NCBI GenBank assembly: GCA_052400665.1
Contig: JBQTGK010000011.1
DNA: 64,000 nucleotides
Reading direction: 5' to 3' (one strand)
DNA from: JBQTGK01 sp052400665
GTDB taxonomy: Bacteria > Bacteroidota > Bacteroidia > Bacteroidales > Marinifilaceae
The position numbers and the translations under genes were made by a program. A model generated the notes under the pieces. It searched no databases, had not been told where the DNA came from, and was given only the letters and a program-made list of their open reading frames with translations. This document shows, one piece after another, positions 27,011-35,364 of this stretch (its first letter is position 1; every line of letters starts with the position of its first letter).

Positions 27011-27022
27011 CCTAAAAATAGA

Positions 27023-27053
27023 AAAGCCCCAACTCGTTAAGAATTAGGGCTTT
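27023..27053 (-). terminator. Element-supplied terminator of tRNA-Cys
   Basis: Minus-strand stem AAAGCCCTAATTC / GAGTTGGGGCTTT (two G-U pairs) with a U run, just after the tRNA 3' end on the minus strand and inside the element. Confidence 0.7.
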
Positions 27054-27066
27054 ATAAATTTATTTA

Positions 27067-27081
27067 GAGGTCTCTGGCGGA
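27067..27081. repeat. attR of the tRNA-Cys element
   Basis: GAGGTCTCTGGCGGA, forming the 3' end of the intact tRNA-Cys gene and identical to 15964-15978. Confidence 0.9.
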
Positions 27082-27138
27082 TTCGAACCGCCGTAGATGG
27101 TTTTGCAGACCACTGCCTAGCCACTCGGCCAAGAGACC
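27068..27138 (-). tRNA. tRNA-Cys (GCA)
   Basis: 71 nt on the minus strand. Acceptor GGTCTCT pairs with AGAGACC; discriminator is U as usual for tRNA-Cys; T-arm GCGGTTCGAATCCGC; anticodon GCA at 27104-27106. No genomic CCA. It is the integration target of the element on its 3' side; because the element restores the 3' end, the gene stays functional. Confidence 0.96.
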
Positions 27139-27254
27139 CTTTTTCCTTAAAGGCGTTGCAAAGATATAAATTTTGGTTTCATCTGAACAAACTTTTTTAA
27201 GCTTTTGTAAGAAAAAATTTACAGTAGAATTACAATCTAATCTTAATCAAACAA

Positions 27255-27617
27255 TTACCTCGATAAAGTTAAACTAACTTTTTCTATTTGTCCACCCATT
27301 GGAGGGTTCATTTTAGATACTTTCACCTTTGCATGCTTTAATTCCGGGAAATTATCGTACAAAGTATCCAGTATTCTATTGCAAACATGTTCTAACAAAT
27401 GCGATTTAATTTGCAGTTGTTCTTTAATCATCTCATAAGCCCGCTGATAATTCAATGCATCGTTAATATAGTCGCTTTTAGCAGCTTTTTCGGCATCGTA
27501 TTCCATTCGCACATAAACTGTAAATTTATTTCCCACAATCTGTTCTTCTTTAAAACAACCATGATATGCGTAAAATTCCAGTCCTTCTAATTCAATAATT
27601 CCCATCTGTGTTTGCAT
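27255..27617 (-). CDS. folB: Dihydroneopterin aldolase
   Basis: 120 residues, the full length of FolB. Shows IELEGLEFYAYHGCFKEEQ at the N-terminus with the conserved YHG and Glu, and the C-terminal KVSKMNPPMGGQIEKVSLTL (with the PP-x-GG region) of the family. Converts dihydroneopterin to 6-hydroxymethyl-dihydropterin in folate synthesis; cytoplasmic. Downstream of it in the same direction lies only the tRNA-Cys. Confidence 0.95.
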   Translation of the reverse strand: MQTQMGIIELEGLEFYAYHGCFKEEQIVGNKFTVYVRMEYDAEKAAKSDYINDALNYQRAYEMIKEQLQIKSHLLEHVCNRILDTLYDNFPELKHAKVKVSKMNPPMGGQIEKVSLTLSR

Positions 27618-27772
27618 TAATAATGTTTGGCGAAATTAAAGTAAGAAAATTCAAATTCCAAAACCCAAGTTCCAAAACCATTGTGAGATTTGGGATATGA
27701 TTCTTGAAATTTTACCACTTTCTCCTTTTTACTTCAAACTTTATCCTCTACCAACTCTTCTTTATGACTTAA

Positions 27773-27807
27773 TTTGAAACGAATTTAGTGTATTTTATCT
27801 ACTTTTG
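27773..27807 (+). promoter_or_regulatory. Promoter of glnS
   Basis: TTTG at 27773-27776 and TACTTTTG at 27800-27807, 23 bp apart, giving a leader of roughly 100 nt. Confidence 0.5.
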
Positions 27808-27914
27808 TTTTTTCGTTCTGATAAAAACAGATTAATTTATTTATTATAAATTTAAATTTCTGCAGTTCAGTGCGAAAGGCAAGGCAAATAATGTATCATT
27901 TTAAATTGAGTAGT

Positions 27915-29633
27915 ATGGATAACAAAAATGTAAAAGAAGAGAATGTTAACGAAAGCAAATCTCTTAATTTTATCCAGCAGATCATAGAAGAAGATCTGAA
28001 AAACAATGTGAATGATGGTAGAGTACACACACGATTCCCACCAGAACCAAACGGATACCTACACATCGGTCACGCTAAGTCGATATGCCTAAACTTTAGC
28101 CTTGCCCAGCAATACCAGGGAAAATGTAACCTGCGTTTCGACGATACCAATCCTGTAAAAGAAGATACAGAGTACGTTGACTCCATTATGGAAGACATTA
28201 AGTGGCTAGGATTTGAGTGGAGTGGGGATCCTTTATATACCTCAGATTATTTTGATCAGTTGTACACTTGGGCTGTTAAGTTAATTACCGACGGCAAAGC
28301 TTATGTTGATGATCAAACTGCAGAACAAATAGCCGAACAAAAAGGGACTCCAACGGTTCCCGGAACCGAGAGTCCTTTCCGAAATCGTAGCGTCGAAGAG
28401 AATCTTGATTTATTCGAGAGAATGAAAAAAGGTGAATTTAAGGATGGAGAAAAAGTGTTGCGAGCTAAAATTGACATGGCTTCACCAAATATGCACATGC
28501 GCGATCCTTTAATGTATCGTATTATGCATGCTCATCATCACCGTACAGGCGACAAGTGGTGCATTTACCCAATGTACGACTATGCACATGGCGAATCGGA
28601 TTATATCGAAGGAATAACACACTCTATTTGTACTTTGGAATTCGAAGTTCACCGTCCACTTTACGAATGGTTTGTTAATAATATTACCGACACAGAGTAT
28701 CGCCCAAAGCAACGTGAATTTGCTCGCTTAAACCTGAGCTATACAGTAATGAGTAAGCGGAAATTGCTGGAATTGGTTACAGACAATCACGTTAACGGAT
28801 GGGATGATCCGCGAATGCCAACCGTTTCGGGTTTACGACGCAGAGGTTATACTGCTAAATCTATTCGTAATTTTGCAGATACAATTGGTGTAGCAAAACG
28901 TAACAATGTTATTGATGTATCGCTTCTAGAACATTGTGTTCGAGAGGATTTGAATAAAATTGCTACTCGCGTAATGGGTGTTTTAAACCCAGTCAAGCTG
29001 ATTATTGACAACTACGAAGAAGGTACAGAAGAAATGTTAAGCATCGATAATAATCCTGAAGATGAGAATGCCGGAAAACGCGAAATTCCATTTTCCAGAG
29101 AATTATATATTGAACGCGAAGATTTCATGGAAGATGCTCCTCGTAAATTTTTCCGCATGACTCCGGGTCGCGAAGTTCGTTTAAAAGCAGCCTATATTGT
29201 AATGTGCGAAAATGTTGTGAAGGATGCCGAAGGCAACATCACTGAAATTCATTGTACTTACGATCCAAAATCGAAAAGTGGTAGCGGATCAGAAGAAAGT
29301 AAACGTAAAGTAAAAGGAACATTGCATTGGGTATCTGTTAAGCATGCTACTAAAGCTGAAGTTCGTATTTACGATCGCTTATTTAACGATGAAGCTCCAG
29401 ATGGACACAAAGATGTGGATTTTAAAGATTTTATTAATCCCGATTCTTTAAAAGTTTTAAGTGAATGTTACGTTGAACCATTCTTGAAAGATGCAACACC
29501 TGAGCAAAACTTCCAGTTTACTCGTTTAGGATATTTCTCGGTGGATAAAGATACAAGTGCCGATAAGTTGATCTTTAACCGTACTGTTTCTTTAAAAGAT
29601 TCATGGGCAAAAGCACAAAAAAAGAAAAAGTAA
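27915..29633 (+). CDS. glnS: Glutaminyl-tRNA synthetase
   Basis: 572 residues from ATG 27915 (a GTG at 27870 would add 15 residues that do not fit the family). Class I synthetase: HIGH motif in RFPPEPNGYLHIGHAKSI, KMSKS-equivalent in VMSKRKLL, and the GlnRS-specific anticodon-binding beta barrels in the C-terminal half. Charges tRNA-Gln with glutamine; cytoplasmic. Having GlnRS means that the organism need not rely only on the GatCAB amidation route for Gln-tRNA. Followed by a strong terminator. Confidence 0.97.
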   Translation: MDNKNVKEENVNESKSLNFIQQIIEEDLKNNVNDGRVHTRFPPEPNGYLHIGHAKSICLNFSLAQQYQGKCNLRFDDTNPVKEDTEYVDSIMEDIKWLGFEWSGDPLYTSDYFDQLYTWAVKLITDGKAYVDDQTAEQIAEQKGTPTVPGTESPFRNRSVEENLDLFERMKKGEFKDGEKVLRAKIDMASPNMHMRDPLMYRIMHAHHHRTGDKWCIYPMYDYAHGESDYIEGITHSICTLEFEVHRPLYEWFVNNITDTEYRPKQREFARLNLSYTVMSKRKLLELVTDNHVNGWDDPRMPTVSGLRRRGYTAKSIRNFADTIGVAKRNNVIDVSLLEHCVREDLNKIATRVMGVLNPVKLIIDNYEEGTEEMLSIDNNPEDENAGKREIPFSRELYIEREDFMEDAPRKFFRMTPGREVRLKAAYIVMCENVVKDAEGNITEIHCTYDPKSKSGSGSEESKRKVKGTLHWVSVKHATKAEVRIYDRLFNDEAPDGHKDVDFKDFINPDSLKVLSECYVEPFLKDATPEQNFQFTRLGYFSVDKDTSADKLIFNRTVSLKDSWAKAQKKKK

Positions 29634-29672
29634 AAAAAGCGATCAGCACATAGCTAAAAGCATCACAATACA

Positions 29673-29708
29673 AACCTGTTAGGATCTGAAATTCTAACAG
29701 GTTTTTTT
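29673..29708 (+). terminator. Terminator of glnS
   Basis: Stem AACCTGTTAG / CTAACAGGTT with an 11-base loop and a 7-T run. Confidence 0.92.
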
Positions 29709-29803
29709 ATTCGGTATTCCAACCAAAACTCAAACTACCAATAAAAATAGACTTAACCTATTCACAATATTTATTGAGGATATCACTCTAAGTAAAAACT
29801 GCA

Positions 29804-29838
29804 AACAAAAAAACCACCTCCAATACTGAAGATGGTTT
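29804..29838 (-). terminator. Terminator of gltX
   Basis: Minus-strand stem AAACCATCT / AGGTGGTTT (G-U pair) followed by a U run, 20 bp after the gltX stop. Confidence 0.75.
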
Positions 29839-29858
29839 ATATTTTAGATCAATCTCAA

Positions 29859-31391
29859 TTATCTTTTAATATTCGCCACAGCAAAATTTAAACGTGCAAT
29901 GGTTTCTTCTTTTCCAAGAATCTCAATAATATCGAACATGTGAGGGCCTTTACCAGCACCAACCATAGCCAAACGGAATGGATTCATCACTTTACCAAAG
30001 CCAATCTCTTTAGCAGTAATCCATTCTTTCACTATTTCTTCAGTGTTAGCTGATGTAAAATCTTCAATTCCTTCTAATATACCTATTAATTCGGTCATTA
30101 ATGCAGGAGTATCTTCTTTCCATCCCTTTTTAACAGGCTTGGCTTCGAATTCTTTAGGTGCTTCAAAAAAGAAGTTTACCTGGTTCCATAATTCAGAAAT
30201 AAAATCGACACGATCTTTTACCATGCCACAAACACGATTAACAATGTCTTGATTTACTTCAATTCCTTTTGCTGTTAGCACTTGCTCAGCAAATAAAGAT
30301 CCTATTTCTTCATCCGATTTATGCACTAAATACTGACGGTTGTACCATTTTGTTTTCTCTGGATCAAACTTAGAACCAGATTTACCTACACGGTCCAAAG
30401 AAAATGCTTGAGCCAATTCTTCCATTGAGAAAATTTCCTGTTCCGTTCCCGGATTCCAACCCAAAAAAGCCAGCATATTCACAAATGCCTCAGGAAAATA
30501 TCCACCTTCTCGGTATCCCGATGAAATTTCATTTGATTTAGGATCTGTCCATTCCAATGGAAATACAGGAAAACCTAATTTATCGCCATCGCGCTTACTT
30601 AACTTTCCTTTACCAACGGGCTTTAATATCAAAGGAAGGTGTGCAAATTTTGGCATATCTTCGCTCCATCCAAAAGATCGGTATAAGAGTACATGCAATG
30701 GCATCGATGGCAACCACTCTTCCCCACGAATTACATGAGAAATTTTCATCAGATAATCATCAACAACATTCGCTAGGTGATAGGTAGGCATTCCATCCGA
30801 CTTAAACAACACTTTATCATCTAAAGCAGAAGTATTAAACACCACGTGACCACGAATCTCATCATCTAAATGTAATTCCTCGCCAACAGGCATTTTAAAA
30901 CGCACCACGTAAGCTTCTCCAGCATCCTTTTTAGCTTTTACCTCATCGGCCGATAAAGCCAAAGAGTTGTTTAAGCTCTCGCGAGTTTCATGATTGTATG
31001 TAAAGGTTTTCTTTTCTGCTTCGTATTTGCTACGGATAGCATCAAGCTCTTCGGAAGTATCGAATGCATAATATGCGTTATTCGAAGCTATTAACTGCTC
31101 GGCATACTCACGATACATCGGCTTACGCTCTGACTGACGATAAGGGCCATACTCTCCTCCAACTGTTGCACCTTCGTCAATGGTAATTCCACACCATTGT
31201 AATGCTTCAACAATATATTCTTCGGCACCTGGTACATATCTTGTTTGATCTGTATCCTCGATACGAAGTAAAAATTCGCCATTATTATGTCTAGCAAATA
31301 AATAATTAAATAAGGCTGTTCTTACGCCACCCATATGAAGTGGTCCGGTTGGACTAGGCGCAAATCGAACTCTGACTTTCTTTTCGCTCAT
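29859..31391 (-). CDS. gltX: Glutamyl-tRNA synthetase
   Basis: 510 residues. Class I signature APSPTGPLHMGGVRTALFNY (HIGH variant HMGG) near the N-terminus and KLSKRDGD (KMSKS variant) near residue 260, with the helical anticodon-binding domain after about 330. Charges tRNA-Glu; cytoplasmic. Convergent with glnS, the two genes ending about 225 bp apart with separate terminators. Confidence 0.97.
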   Translation of the reverse strand: MSEKKVRVRFAPSPTGPLHMGGVRTALFNYLFARHNNGEFLLRIEDTDQTRYVPGAEEYIVEALQWCGITIDEGATVGGEYGPYRQSERKPMYREYAEQLIASNNAYYAFDTSEELDAIRSKYEAEKKTFTYNHETRESLNNSLALSADEVKAKKDAGEAYVVRFKMPVGEELHLDDEIRGHVVFNTSALDDKVLFKSDGMPTYHLANVVDDYLMKISHVIRGEEWLPSMPLHVLLYRSFGWSEDMPKFAHLPLILKPVGKGKLSKRDGDKLGFPVFPLEWTDPKSNEISSGYREGGYFPEAFVNMLAFLGWNPGTEQEIFSMEELAQAFSLDRVGKSGSKFDPEKTKWYNRQYLVHKSDEEIGSLFAEQVLTAKGIEVNQDIVNRVCGMVKDRVDFISELWNQVNFFFEAPKEFEAKPVKKGWKEDTPALMTELIGILEGIEDFTSANTEEIVKEWITAKEIGFGKVMNPFRLAMVGAGKGPHMFDIIEILGKEETIARLNFAVANIKR

Positions 31392-31469
31392 CTTTAATAT
31401 CCATTAATTGAACAGCAAAGATAAGAAAATGAGAAAAAAAACGGGATTGAAATTTCAAAAATGAGCAGA

Positions 31470-31856
31470 TTATATAAATTTTGCGATAATATTTTTTAAT
31501 CCGCCGATATCAATAGGTTTTGTAATGAAATCATCGCAGCCGGCAGCCATTATTTCGTCATAAGCTTCGCCATAATGAAAAGCTGTTTGAGCAATTATAG
31601 GAATTTCCTTTTTTATTTTTTTGATTCTTTTGGTCGCATCGTAACCATTTATAATGGGCATTTGCATATCCATTAATATCAAATCTATATCTGGATTACT
31701 TTCGAACAAACGGATTGCTTCCTGTCCATCTCTGGCTCGAATTAGGCGCACCTTCGTTTCAGCTAATATCTCTTCTAAAAATATATAGTTAAAATCCTCA
31801 TCTTCTGCAATCAAAAGCAATTTGTCTTCCCAATTGTAATTTGTGGAAAAATCCAT
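31470..31856 (-). CDS. Stand-alone response regulator receiver protein
   Basis: 128 residues, receiver domain only. Acidic pocket Glu18/Asp19, phosphoacceptor Asp63 in LILMDMQMP, the Thr in IIAQTAF and the Lys in DFITKPI are all present. No output domain, so it is a CheY/Spo0F-like phosphorelay protein or anti-partner for a hybrid kinase elsewhere. The 78-bp gap to gltX and the same strand permit co-transcription upstream of it. Confidence 0.9.
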   Translation of the reverse strand: MDFSTNYNWEDKLLLIAEDEDFNYIFLEEILAETKVRLIRARDGQEAIRLFESNPDIDLILMDMQMPIINGYDATKRIKKIKKEIPIIAQTAFHYGEAYDEIMAAGCDDFITKPIDIGGLKNIIAKFI

Positions 31857-32304
31857 ATCTCTGCGATTATAAATTTCAATTTATTAAGCCTATTATCAAA
31901 GTTAGGATTATTTATGATAAAATGTTAATAAATTTAGATTGATTTTATACTTTATATAATATTAATAAAAGGGCTTCCCTTGCGGTAAAACCCTTTTAAA
32001 CAGAAATAAATTTTTAAACAATATTGTTGGCAAGTGTAGAATTAGTAGCTTAAAAATAACTGCAGATAACAGTTAATTTAAATATAGCTTAATGCCTAAA
32101 GAATCGTTATTGCATTTACTCAATTACAACCCTTCAACTAAATTGAAACAAATATAGCACTATATCATTACATAAAACATATTAAAGAGCATATTTAATT
32201 ACATATTATCACTAATAACTATCTTTCGCTTAAAATTTGACAAAAAAAAAGGAATCTGTAAAACAGATTCCTTTCAATATATATTTATATGCTTACAGCA
32301 TATA
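31857..32304. other. Intergenic region between response regulator and nrdJ
   Basis: 448 bp. Contains the nrdJ terminator (32242-32274) and a weaker hairpin AAAAGGG (31968-31974) / CCCTTTT (31991-31997). No coding signal seen. Confidence 0.5.
32242..32274 (-). terminator. Terminator of nrdJ
   Basis: Perfect 12-bp stem AAAGGAATCTGT / ACAGATTCCTTT with a 3-base loop; U run on the minus strand. Confidence 0.95.
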
Positions 32305-35001
32305 TTATCCACATTTTGAAGTACCACAAGATTGGCAAATCAAACATCCTTCCTGATAAATCACCTGATCGGATCCACAATTAACACATTTGGCTCCTTT
32401 AGCTTTTGTACCATCAGGAATATACTTTTTTAAAGCACGCTCAACACCATTTTTCCAGGTATTAATATTTTCACTATCTAACTGAAGACCAGATACAAGA
32501 TTTACAACCTGCTCAATTGGCATTCCATGGCGAAGAACTCCTGAAATTAGTTTTGCGTAGTTCCAGAATTCCTTGTCAAACTTATAAGACAATCCTTCAA
32601 ATGTAGTCTTAAATCCACGTTTGTTGCAAAACTGGAAATCATATCGCGTACTTCCATCTTCATCTTTACGCTTAAGAATAATTCCTTTATTTACTGATTT
32701 TGGTAAAAGAATTCCCTCATCATCATCTACAATTCCGGTAAAAATCTCGTAAGGTGTTCCTTTGTACAATCCAATAAATGCAATCCATTTCTCTTTGTTA
32801 TTTTGGAAACGAACCACCTCGGCCTCTAATTCTGCAGGACGTTTTTTTGGCATTCCTGTTTCTTCTTCCTTGGCATCATTCGAAATTAATACTCCCGAAC
32901 GAGAACCATCGCGATAAACAGTACAACCTTTACATCCACTTTTCCATGCTTCAATATACAAATCGCCAACCAAAGACTCTGGCACATCGTTAGGAAGATT
33001 TACAGTTACACTAATGGAGTGATCAACCCATTTTTGAACCTTACCCTGCATACGAACTTTTTGCAACCAGTCTACATCGTTCGAAGTTGCTTTATAGTAG
33101 GGTGATTTTCTCACTAAGTCATCAATCTCCTCGTTTGTGAAATTCTGAGCAGCATTAATATTATTTGCTTCCATCCAGCTTACGAATTTATGGTGAAATA
33201 CCACAAACTCTTCCCAGCTATCGCCAACCTCATCAACAAAATCAACTTTTACATCTTTGTCGTTAGGGTTAACTTTTCTTCTTCTTTTATAAACAGGCAT
33301 AAATACCGGTTCAATTCCAGAAGTAGTTTGAGTCATTAAACTTGTAGTTCCTGTTGGAGCAATTGTTAAACAAGCAATATTACGACGACCATATTTTACC
33401 ATATCTTGGTAAAGACTCGCATCTGCTTCCTTTAATCTTTTTATAAAAGGATTTTTAGTTTCACGATCTTTAGCNNNNNNNNNNNNNNNNNNNNNNNNNN
33501 NNNNNNNNNNNNNNNNNNNNNNNNNNNNNNNNNNNNNNNNNNNNNNNNNNNNNNNNNNNNNNNNNNNNNNNNTTACCATATCTTGGTAAAGACTCGCATC
33601 TGCTTCCTTTAATCTTTTTATAAAAGGATTTTTAGTTTCACGATCTTTAGCCAAATATACCGACGAACGATAAGCCTCTATTGCAATTGTTTTATGCACT
33701 TCAACTGCAAAATCAATAGCTTTATCGGTTCCATAACGCAAACCTAAAGCAGCAAGCATATCCCCTTCGGCAGTAATACCAACTCCGGTTCTTCTACCTT
33801 CTTTAGCTTTAGATCTGATATTCTCCCAAAGTTTCGATTCCACTCTTTTTATTTCACTATCCTCAGGGTCGTTAACTATTTTCTCTAGAATGGCATCAAT
33901 TTTCTCTAGTTCTAAATCGATAATATCATCCATCATTCTTTGCGCGAGAGCAACATGCTTTTTAAATAAAGTAAAATTAAATTTAGCTTTATTTGTAAAT
34001 GGATTTTCTACGTAACTATATAAATTAATAGCCAACAAGCGACAACTATCGTAAGGGCACAATGGTATTTCGCCACATGGATTTGTAGAAACAGTTCTAT
34101 ACCCTAAATCGGCATAACAATCGGGTACCGATTCTCTTTCTATTGTATCCCAGAATAAAATACCTGGCTCGGCCGATTTCCATGCATTGTGTACAATTTT
34201 ATTCCACAATTTACCGGCATCGATATCTTTACTATATGTAGGTGTTTTTGAATTAATCGGGTACTGCTGAGTATAAGGAGTTCCATCAATAACAGATTGC
34301 ATAAAACCATCATGAATTTTTACAGATACATTTGCTCCGGTAACTTTTCCCTGTTCCATTTTAGCATCTATAAACTCTTCCGAATCGGGGTGTTTAACCG
34401 AAACACTTAACATTAAAGCACCACGACGACCATCTTGTGCAACTTCTCTTGTTGAATTTGAATAACGCTCCATAAAAGGAACAATTCCTGTTGAAGTTAA
34501 GGCTGAATTTTTAACTGGAGAACCTTTAGGTCGAATGTGAGAAAGATCATGCCCTACTCCACCACGGCGTTTCATTAATTGTACCTGCTCCTGATCAATT
34601 TTCATGATTCCGCCATAAGAATCAGAGTCTCCTTCGTTTCCAATTACGAAACAATTGGATAAGGAAGCAACCTGATATTTATTTCCAATACCAGACATTG
34701 GACTACCCTGCGGAACGATATATTTAAAATCTTTTAAAACGGCGAAAATTTCTTCTTCGCTTAGTGGGTTCGGATAACGTGCCTCTATCCTTGCAATCTC
34801 ACTTGCAATTCTACGGTGCATATCATCTGGAGTCTTTTCATAAATATTTCCATAAGAATCTTTCAGTGCGTATTTATTTAACCAAACACGTGCTGCAAGT
34901 TCGTCTCCTTTAAAATATTCATAAGATGCTTGAAAGGCTTCTTCGGTATTGAATGTCTCTTCCATCTCTTCAACGTGATTTTGCTTCTCCTTAACTTCCA
35001 T
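32305..35001 (-). CDS. nrdJ: Adenosylcobalamin-dependent (class II) ribonucleotide reductase, interrupted by an assembly gap
   Basis: Reads as 898 residues with 98 N at 33475-33572. The gap is flanked by an identical 79-bp sequence (33396-33474 and 33573-33651); removing one copy plus the N run (177 bp, 59 codons) leaves a continuous 839-residue frame, so the apparent duplication is an assembly artefact. Class II features: SPMSGIGNKYQVASLSNCFV, NPCGEIPLCPYDSC (active-site loop), LTIAPTGTTSLM and a C-terminal zinc-ribbon CVNCGSD...CQSCGTSKCG for redox turnover. Reduces ribonucleotides using a B12-derived thiyl radical. A DnaA-box-like site lies about 150 bp upstream; no B12 riboswitch was found. 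Confidence 0.95.
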   Translation of the reverse strand: MEVKEKQNHVEEMEETFNTEEAFQASYEYFKGDELAARVWLNKYALKDSYGNIYEKTPDDMHRRIASEIARIEARYPNPLSEEEIFAVLKDFKYIVPQGSPMSGIGNKYQVASLSNCFVIGNEGDSDSYGGIMKIDQEQVQLMKRRGGVGHDLSHIRPKGSPVKNSALTSTGIVPFMERYSNSTREVAQDGRRGALMLSVSVKHPDSEEFIDAKMEQGKVTGANVSVKIHDGFMQSVIDGTPYTQQYPINSKTPTYSKDIDAGKLWNKIVHNAWKSAEPGILFWDTIERESVPDCYADLGYRTVSTNPCGEIPLCPYDSCRLLAINLYSYVENPFTNKAKFNFTLFKKHVALAQRMMDDIIDLELEKIDAILEKIVNDPEDSEIKRVESKLWENIRSKAKEGRRTGVGITAEGDMLAALGLRYGTDKAIDFAVEVHKTIAIEAYRSSVYLAKDRETKNPFIKRLKEADASLYQDMVXXXXXXXXXXXXXXXXXXXXXXXXXXXXXXXXXAKDRETKNPFIKRLKEADASLYQDMVKYGRRNIACLTIAPTGTTSLMTQTTSGIEPVFMPVYKRRRKVNPNDKDVKVDFVDEVGDSWEEFVVFHHKFVSWMEANNINAAQNFTNEEIDDLVRKSPYYKATSNDVDWLQKVRMQGKVQKWVDHSISVTVNLPNDVPESLVGDLYIEAWKSGCKGCTVYRDGSRSGVLISNDAKEEETGMPKKRPAELEAEVVRFQNNKEKWIAFIGLYKGTPYEIFTGIVDDDEGILLPKSVNKGIILKRKDEDGSTRYDFQFCNKRGFKTTFEGLSYKFDKEFWNYAKLISGVLRHGMPIEQVVNLVSGLQLDSENINTWKNGVERALKKYIPDGTKAKGAKCVNCGSDQVIYQEGCLICQSCGTSKCG
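33396..33651. other. Assembly gap with duplicated 79-bp flanks
   Basis: 98 N at 33475-33572, with the 79 bases before it repeated exactly after it. Two contig ends sharing 79 bp were scaffolded instead of merged. Confidence 0.92.
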
Positions 35002-35364
35002 TCAGGGTATATAAAAATGATTTTTCAATTAGATTATTATTCTCTATAAATCAACAAAATGACCTATTTCACCTAGTTAGATTTTGTACTTCGCAAGGTA
35101 CACAATGTGACACTACCGTACAACTTTAGTTTTGTTTTTAGGATAAAAGTTATCCACAAATACCTGTTAATATATTTATTATCAAATCTTTAATTTTTAT
35201 AAAAAATAAAAAAGTTACCCAAAAGGAAAATTTTGTATTAATTTTTAGTTAGTAAAACCAACAGAATTAAACAAATATTTTCATCACCAAAAAATGCGCG
35301 TTCGTAAAAACTAAATGGCAAAAACGTGGCACCCTCAGTAAACACTAGGAAGTAAAATAAGCAT
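35002..35364. other. Region upstream of nrdJ
   Basis: 363 bp. Contains TTATCCACA (35150-35158), a perfect DnaA-box match, and GTAC-centred partial inverted repeats (TTGTAC 35084-35089, GTAC 35098-35101, GTACAA 35118-35123). No cobalamin riboswitch core was recognised on the minus strand. No gene. Confidence 0.45.

Larger units (their letters stand above)
15964..27081. mobile_element. Integrative mobile element in tRNA-Cys (about 11.1 kb)
   Basis: Bounded by a 15-bp direct repeat that is the 3' end of tRNA-Cys. Inside, next to the left end, is a tyrosine integrase; then a toxin-antitoxin pair, divergent regulators, replication initiator, serine resolvase, zinc-ribbon protein and small cargo genes. 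Both ends carry the same 20-bp tandem repeat expected of integrase arm sites. No conjugation, relaxase of MobA type, capsid or coat genes are seen, so it is a non-self-transmissible integrative element or satellite that may replicate after excision (inference). Confidence 0.88.

Noticed and set aside
33396..33651. A tandem duplication inside nrdJ
   Set aside because: Flanks are identical and joined by N; the simplest reading is an unmerged contig overlap.
35150..35158. A replication origin at the DnaA-box match
   Set aside because: Only one box, with no AT-rich unwinding element or dnaA nearby.
35002..35364. A cobalamin riboswitch upstream of nrdJ
   Set aside because: I looked for the conserved B12-box and the usual long stems and did not see them.
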